Source: Caballeronia sp. SL2Y3
Lineage (GTDB): Bacteria; Pseudomonadota; Gammaproteobacteria; Burkholderiales; Burkholderiaceae
DNA: 64,000 bases
Assembly (NCBI RefSeq): GCF_022879575.1
Contig: NZ_CP084260.1
Span: forward strand, 1,488,001-1,552,000
Reading direction: 5' to 3'
In this document: piece by piece, positions 57,624 to 64,000 of the stretch
Layout: every line of letters begins with the position of its first letter
Position numbering within the stretch: the stretch's first letter is position 1
Translations under genes and position numbers: made by a program
Notes under the pieces: generated by a model
Database searches by the model: none
What the model was told of the DNA's origin: nothing
What the model saw: only the letters and a program-made list of their open reading frames with translations

Positions 57624-58187
57624 ATGCTGAGAAAGCTGTTGATGCTGTGCCTCGCGTTCATGCTGTCCATCGGCGCGGCGTTCGCCGCCGTCGATGTCAA
57701 TACCGCCGATCAGGCCGCGCTCGATTCGGTCAAGGGCCTCGGGCCCGTCAAATCGAAGGCGATCGTCGACGAACGCACGAAGAACGGCCCGTTCAAGGAC
57801 GCCGACGATCTCGCCAACCGCGTGAAAGGACTCGGCGCCAAGTCGGTCGCGAAGCTCGAAGAGAACGGCCTGACCATCGGCGGCTCTTCGCTGCCGCCGA
57901 CCGGCAAGGCATCGAAGCCCGCCGCCACGGCTTCTCACGGCGCGGCCGCGCCGAACTCGACCATCAAGTCATCGGCGGCGGCGACCGCTGCGACATCGCC
58001 CGCAGCCACGGCCGCACAGACGCCGGCCGTCGCCCCGGCATCGGGCCCGGCGGGTGCTTCCGCTTCCACCACTGCTTCCGGTAAGAAGTCGAGCGCCACG
58101 GCTGCGGCGGCAACCAGCGACGCGAAGCCCTCGAAATCGAAGCGAAAGAAAGACAAGGCGGCGAGCGCGTCGGCCGCCAGCCTGTAA
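57624..58187 (+). CDS. ComEA-like helix-hairpin-helix exported protein
   Basis: A 187-residue protein with a signal peptide (MLRKLLMLCLAFMLSIGAAFA), then a ComEA-like DNA-binding module (VDVNTADQAALDSVKGLGPV with two HhH turns, KGLGPVKSKAIVDE and VKGLGAKSVAKLEENGL). The remaining 100 residues are Ala/Ser/Thr/Lys-rich low-complexity sequence. ComEA proteins bind incoming DNA in the periplasm for transformation; whether this organism is competent is unknown. GGAG precedes the ATG. It follows pbpC by 258 bases and precedes the YidB-like gene by 31. Confidence 0.88.
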   Translation: MLRKLLMLCLAFMLSIGAAFAAVDVNTADQAALDSVKGLGPVKSKAIVDERTKNGPFKDADDLANRVKGLGAKSVAKLEENGLTIGGSSLPPTGKASKPAATASHGAAAPNSTIKSSAAATAATSPAATAAQTPAVAPASGPAGASASTTASGKKSSATAAAATSDAKPSKSKRKKDKAASASAASL

Positions 58188-58218
58188 TCCATCTGCAACC
58201 TTTAGTACTGAGACTGCC

Positions 58219-58686
58219 ATGAGCCTACTCGATATCCTCGCCTCTTCCCTCGGCAATTCGTCGCAACAAGGCGGCCAATCCGGTCAAGCCGGCCAATCCA
58301 GCCAGGCCGCGCTGATTGCGGCGGCGCTCGAATTCGTGAACAGTCAGCCCGGCGGCATCATGGGGCTGATTCAGCGTTTCCATCAGAACGGCGCGGGCGA
58401 TATCGTCTCGTCGTGGATCGGCAATGGCGAAAACAAGCCGATCAGCCCGGGCCTCCTGACCAACGTGCTCGGCGCGGACAACGTCGGCGCGCTCGCGCAG
58501 AAGGCGGGCGTTTCGGGCGATCAGCTCTCCGGCATGCTTGCGGCGGTTCTGCCGCATATCGTCGATCGCGCGACGCCCAACGGCGAAGTCCCGCCCGAAG
58601 GCAAGCTCGACCTGACGGGCGTGCTCGGCTCGCTCGGCGGTCTCGCGGGCCTCTTTGGCAAGAGCGAGGAGCCGAAGCAAGGATAA
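58219..58686 (+). CDS. YidB-like DUF937 protein
   Basis: A 155-residue protein of the YidB/DUF937 family, function unknown. It starts MSLLDILASSLGNSSQQGGQ, has a Gly/Gln/Ser-rich stretch, then FVNSQPGGIMGLIQRFHQNGAGDIVSSWIG, LLTNVLGADNVGALAQKAGV and DQLSGMLAAVLPHIVDRATPN, the family core. A wider frame begins at 58054 but overlaps the ComEA-like gene. It is 31 bases after that gene and followed by a terminator. Confidence 0.9.
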   Translation: MSLLDILASSLGNSSQQGGQSGQAGQSSQAALIAAALEFVNSQPGGIMGLIQRFHQNGAGDIVSSWIGNGENKPISPGLLTNVLGADNVGALAQKAGVSGDQLSGMLAAVLPHIVDRATPNGEVPPEGKLDLTGVLGSLGGLAGLFGKSEEPKQG

Positions 58687-58709
58687 GCGCGTTTTTCGTA
58701 TCGCTCTAG

Positions 58710-58744
58710 GCCCCGCGCCCGGCTTACGCCGGCGCGGGGCTTTT
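58710..58744 (+). terminator. Intrinsic terminator after the yidB-like gene
   Basis: A strong G-C stem (GCCCCGCGCC with GGCGCGGGGC, 58710-58719 and 58731-58740), plus an inner GGC/GCC, is followed by TTTT (58741-58744). Confidence 0.9.
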
Positions 58745-58779
58745 GCTTTTTGCAGCCGTCGCGCGCATAACGCGGGAAA

Positions 58780-58810
58780 TAAAAAAGGCAACGAATCGCT
58801 TCGTTGCCTT
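58780..58810 (-). terminator. Intrinsic terminator after clpB
   Basis: A perfect 10-bp stem (58785-58794 with 58801-58810, AAGGCAACGA/TCGTTGCCTT) has a 6-base loop. On the minus strand it is followed by a T-run, 25 bases after the clpB stop. Confidence 0.92.
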
Positions 58811-58835
58811 CGAAAGAAATGCGCCTTACTGGACC

Positions 58836-61433
<2,598 letters not shown>

Positions 61434-61617
61434 TTTTGGTGAGCTCCAATTCGAATACGACCAAAATGAGGCGCTTTCGGGCGGTTTCAAGCGCGCAAAC
61501 CGCTCATTCCGGGGATTTTCTGCGAGTTCGGCCGCGTCCGATCAGCGCGGCGGCGCTTTCGAAAGACCGCGCTGTGCAGGTTTCGTTCAGTGCCGCGTGA
61601 TCGGGCGGAAGCGTCGG

Positions 61618-62106
61618 TCAGGACGAAGCGCCCGGAACGAGCGCAGCCGCGTACACAGCATCGACGGGCGCGATGCCCAGCAGCCGCGCGAGATCGCTCG
61701 CCGGCTCGGACAGTTCGCCGACCGTGTGCTTGTCGAGTTCGGCGAGGAAGGCATCGCGCGCCGCCGCGAGCACGCCGCGCAGGCGGCAAGCGGGCTGGAT
61801 CGCGCAATAGCGGCCGTCCGTTCGCTCGCCGAAGCAGCCGACGAGCGCGAAGTCGCCCTCGGTTTCCCGGACGATATCGCCGATGGTCAGCCCGCGCGAG
61901 CGCGCCGCGAGCCGCAGGCCGCCGTGACGTCCGCGCACGGTTTCCACCCAGCCGAGATTGCCGAGCTGCTGGACGATCTTCATCAGGTGATTCTTGGAGA
62001 TGCCGTAGGCGTCGGAGATCTCCCGAATCGTCGAGAGCCGCGCGGGCCGCACGGACAGATACAGCAGCACACGCAGCGCATAATCGGTGTAGTCGGTCAG
62101 TTGCAT
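61618..62106 (-). CDS. Rrf2 family transcriptional regulator, NsrR-like
   Basis: A 162-residue Rrf2 regulator. The winged helix has QLTDYTDYALRVLLYLS, ISDAYGISKNHLMKIVQQLG and GRHGGLRLA. The cluster-binding loop reads CFGERTDGRYCAIQPAC, with cysteines spaced C-x9-C-x5-C. NsrR proteins sense nitric oxide with a cluster held by three cysteines; in E. coli the spacing is C-x4-C-x5-C as I recall, so the first gap is longer here. Its divergent neighbour is a group III truncated haemoglobin, which supports a nitrosative-stress role. Whether it binds DNA upstream of that gene is inferred. It is 180 bases upstream of clpB. Confidence 0.82.
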   Translation of the reverse strand: MQLTDYTDYALRVLLYLSVRPARLSTIREISDAYGISKNHLMKIVQQLGNLGWVETVRGRHGGLRLAARSRGLTIGDIVRETEGDFALVGCFGERTDGRYCAIQPACRLRGVLAAARDAFLAELDKHTVGELSEPASDLARLLGIAPVDAVYAAALVPGASS

Positions 62107-62382
62107 GGCCTGGGCGCGTCGGACGGCGGGTGGAAAAAAGCCGAGGTTGCGTGAATCGACTGACGGGGCGAACGAGGCCGGGACAAATCCGCGCGGCGGC
62201 CGGGGCCATCGCCCGCGCGAGCGTCACAGGGTCTAATATCCGCTCGCGGCAGCCGCGACACATCCGTCACGCGCCAGAGCACTGTCCACATTCTGCGCCA
62301 CTTGGGTGCCTGCGTCAGCCGGATTAGCGATGATTCGGCCTGTGACGCCAGCTTACCGTTTGCAGCCATGAAGTCTTCAGCC

Positions 62383-62925
62383 ATGAACCGAGACGAAACG
62401 AGCCACGCCATCACCCGCGAGCGCGAGCCCACAGAAACGAACATCCGCGCGCTGGTCGAGGCGTTCTATCGCCGCGTGGACGACGATCCGCTGCTCGGCC
62501 CGATCTTCGCGCGGCAACTCGAAGGCCGTTGGGACGAGCATCTCGCGAAGATGACGACGTTCTGGTCGAGCCTCGTGCTCGGCTCGAAGCAGTATCGGGG
62601 GAACGTGCAGGAGGCGCACCGGCCGCTCGCGGGCATCGAGCCGCAGCACTTCGCGCGCTGGCTGTCGCTGTTTCTGCACACCGTCGAAGCGCGCTACGAG
62701 CCCGCCGCGGCGGTGCAGTTCATGGAGCCGGCCCTGCGCATCGCGCAGAGTCTCCAGTTGAGCAAGTTCGGCTGGGACTACCGGATTCCCGAGGAGCAGG
62801 AAGCCCTGCTCGCGGCGCTCAAGCGCCAGCGCACCGGCGGCCGCGATGAGCCGCGTTTCCCCGAGCGCCCGGCAGGCGAGCCGTTTCCGGCAAAGTTCGT
62901 CGGCAAGCCCGCCGACGAAGACTGA
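62383..62925 (+). CDS. Group III truncated haemoglobin
   Basis: A 180-residue haem protein (ATG 62383; an alternative ATG at 62368 adds five residues, and neither has a good ribosome binding site). The TrHb3 pattern is IRALVEAFYRRVDDDPLLGPIF, WDEHLAKMTTFWSSLVLG, and RPLAGIEPQHFARWLSLFLHTV, with the proximal His expected in IEPQHFARW. Truncated haemoglobins of this group are linked to nitric oxide or microaerobic metabolism, with little experimental data. It is divergent from the NsrR-like gene and convergent with moaE. The C-terminus is extended (RPAGEPFPAKFVGKP). Confidence 0.9.
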   Translation: MNRDETSHAITREREPTETNIRALVEAFYRRVDDDPLLGPIFARQLEGRWDEHLAKMTTFWSSLVLGSKQYRGNVQEAHRPLAGIEPQHFARWLSLFLHTVEARYEPAAAVQFMEPALRIAQSLQLSKFGWDYRIPEEQEALLAALKRQRTGGRDEPRFPERPAGEPFPAKFVGKPADED

Positions 62926-62935
62926 CGCGCGGGGT

Positions 62936-63409
62936 TCAACCCGCAGGCGGCGTCCAGCGCGCGAGCGCCGCGTCGTCCGATTCGCGGGCGTCCACCCAAC
63001 GCTCGCCCTGCTCGGTCTTCTCCTTCTTCCAGAACGGCGCCTGCGTCTTCAGATAGTCCATCACGAACGCGCACGATTCGAACGCTTCCGCGCGATGCAT
63101 CGCCGTCGTCGCGACGAGCACGATCTGATCGAGCGGCTTGAGCTTGCCCACGCGATGCACGATGAGCACGTCGGAGCCGCGCCACCGTTCGCGCGCCTGA
63201 TCGGCAATCGCTTCGAGTGACTTCTCCGTCATGCCCGGATAGTGCTCCAGTTCCATCGTCTCGACGGCGCTGCCTTCGTTCAGATCCCGCACCGTGCCGA
63301 CGAAGCACGCGACCGCGCCGACCTTCGGATTGTCGGCGCGCAGCGCGGCCACTTCGGCGCTGATGTCGAAATCGGCTTCCTGCACGCGGACTTTCGCATG
63401 CGTTCCCAT
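62936..63409 (-). CDS. moaE: Molybdopterin synthase catalytic subunit MoaE
   Basis: Large subunit of molybdopterin synthase, inserting dithiolene sulfur carried by MoaD into precursor Z. The 157-residue product has VGAVACFVGTVRD, MELEHYPGM, VHRVGKLKPLDQIVLVA, and the catalytic-lysine region MDYLKTQAPFWKKE. ATG 63409 lies one base after the moaD stop. The order moeA-moaD-moaE on the minus strand forms a clear operon. The last five residues run WTPPAG. Confidence 0.97.
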   Translation of the reverse strand: MGTHAKVRVQEADFDISAEVAALRADNPKVGAVACFVGTVRDLNEGSAVETMELEHYPGMTEKSLEAIADQARERWRGSDVLIVHRVGKLKPLDQIVLVATTAMHRAEAFESCAFVMDYLKTQAPFWKKEKTEQGERWVDARESDDAALARWTPPAG

Positions 63410-63410
63410 G

Positions 63411-63668
63411 TCAGCCACCCGTGACCGGCGGAAAGAACGCGACTTCGCAGCCATCGGTGATGCGCTGCGATGCGTTCGTCATCACGTGATTGCAGGCCAT
63501 GCGCAGCGCGCGGCCTTCCGCGAGCGTCTCGGCCCACACGCCGCCGCGCATGCGCAGCCACGCGCGCACGTCACCGACATTGACGACCGTATCCGGCACG
63601 CTCACCGTCTCGTTCGCGACGCCCAGTGCCTCGCGCACGCTCGCAAAAAATCTCAGTTCGACTTTCAT
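63411..63668 (-). CDS. moaD: Molybdopterin synthase sulfur carrier subunit MoaD
   Basis: Ubiquitin-fold sulfur carrier, 85 residues, ending in the essential Gly-Gly (FFPPVTGG) that is thiocarboxylated. The N-terminus is MKVELRFFASVREALGV. It is coupled to moaE, the start of which is one base beyond the stop. ATG 63668 has a GGAACG site and is 13 bases after the moeA stop. Confidence 0.97.
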   Translation of the reverse strand: MKVELRFFASVREALGVANETVSVPDTVVNVGDVRAWLRMRGGVWAETLAEGRALRMACNHVMTNASQRITDGCEVAFFPPVTGG

Positions 63669-63681
63669 GGGACTTCGTTCC

Positions 63682-64000
63682 TTACCGCATCAACTCTGAA
63701 AAGGGAATGAACCGCACCGTCTCGCCCGCGCTGATCGCGTGATTCGGCGGATTGTCGATGAGGCCGTCGCCCCAGACGGTGGACGTCAGCACCGCCGAAC
63801 TCTGGTTCGGGAAGAGATCGAGGCCGCCGGCCTCGTTCACGCGCGCGCGCAGGAATTCGTTGCGGCGATCGCCCTTCTTCTGCGTGAAGTCGGCGCGCAT
63901 GGAGTAGACGCGCGGCGCGACATGCTCGACGCCCGCGAGGCGCAGCACGAACGGCCGCACGAACAGCAGGAACGTGCAGAAGCTAGAAACGGGATTGCCC
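63682..64000 (-). CDS. moeA: Molybdopterin molybdenumtransferase MoeA (5' end outside the window)
   Basis: The C-terminal part of MoeA, which inserts molybdate into adenylylated molybdopterin. About 106 residues are visible, starting at GNPVSSF at the window edge, then RPFVLRLAGVEH, and the MoeA C-terminal beta-barrel domain (FLRARVNEAGGLDLFPNQSS, GDGLIDNPPNH, AGETVRFIPFSELMR). GNPVS matches the end of the family core domain. It heads the moeA-moaD-moaE operon. Confidence 0.93.
   Translation of the reverse strand, partial: GNPVSSFCTFLLFVRPFVLRLAGVEHVAPRVYSMRADFTQKKGDRRNEFLRARVNEAGGLDLFPNQSSAVLTSTVWGDGLIDNPPNHAISAGETVRFIPFSELMR

Overview
The window is 64 kb of high-GC, gene-dense bacterial chromosome. 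Gene content and order point to a Burkholderiaceae main chromosome (Burkholderia, Paraburkholderia or Caballeronia type). Indicators are hisZ beside purA, the hfq-hflX-hflK-hflC-yjeT cluster, rpoS-nlpD-pcm-surE, trxA-rho, and dnaX-ybaB-recR. I see no insertion sequences, phage genes, CRISPR arrays, tRNAs or integration sites, so this is core genome and not an island. The genus assignment is inference from gene order and protein similarity as I remember it; no search was run.

Layout. 1-3.1 kb (minus): 3' part of a DinG/YoaA helicase, a YdcH-like small protein, and an exported coiled-coil protein ending in poly-Gln. 3.3-5.7 kb (plus): tex, facing kup (minus) across a bidirectional terminator. 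7.9-25.3 kb (all minus): one long co-oriented block, ndk-rlmN-rodZ-ispG-hisS-yfgM-bamB-der-hfq-hflX-hflK-hflC-yjeT-hisZ-purA-phosphoribosyltransferase. In E. coli this content is split over two separate operons. 25.6 kb: BI-1/YccA membrane protein (plus), facing rlmD. 26.4-32.5 kb (minus): rlmD, a PolB-like exonuclease, rpoS, nlpD, pcm, surE. 32.7 kb: a quinone oxidoreductase (plus). 33.6-37.6 kb (minus): a NitT/TauT-type ABC importer behind a class III CoA-transferase. 37.7-41.9 kb (minus): DUF1653 protein, recR, ybaB, dnaX and an SRP (4.5S-type) RNA gene. 42.3-48.97 kb (plus): trxA, rho, mtfA, rpmE2 (type B L31), a GT-C membrane glycosyltransferase and a MATE transporter. 49.1-58.7 kb (plus): alpha-2-macroglobulin-like yfhM with pbpC, a ComEA-like protein and a YidB-like protein. 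58.8-62.1 kb (minus): clpB and an NsrR-like Rrf2 regulator. 62.4 kb: group III truncated haemoglobin (plus). 62.9-64 kb (minus): moaE, moaD and the 3' part of moeA.

How the parts work together. Several blocks are recognisable units: envelope biogenesis and quality control (BamB/YfgM, HflKC, YfhM/PbpC, RodZ, NlpD), RNA and translation maintenance (Hfq, HflX, Der, RlmN, RlmD, SRP RNA, L31, Rho), stress response (RpoS, SurE, Pcm, ClpB, NsrR-like/haemoglobin), replication and repair (DnaX, RecR, YbaB, DinG), and molybdenum cofactor synthesis.

I found no convincing new multi-gene system. The features most worth a second look are an in-frame 66-bp tandem repeat in dnaX, a C-rich/G-poor tract in the rho leader, a perfect 28-bp palindrome between trxA and rho, the atypical cysteine spacing of the Rrf2 regulator beside the haemoglobin gene, and the poly-Gln exported protein.
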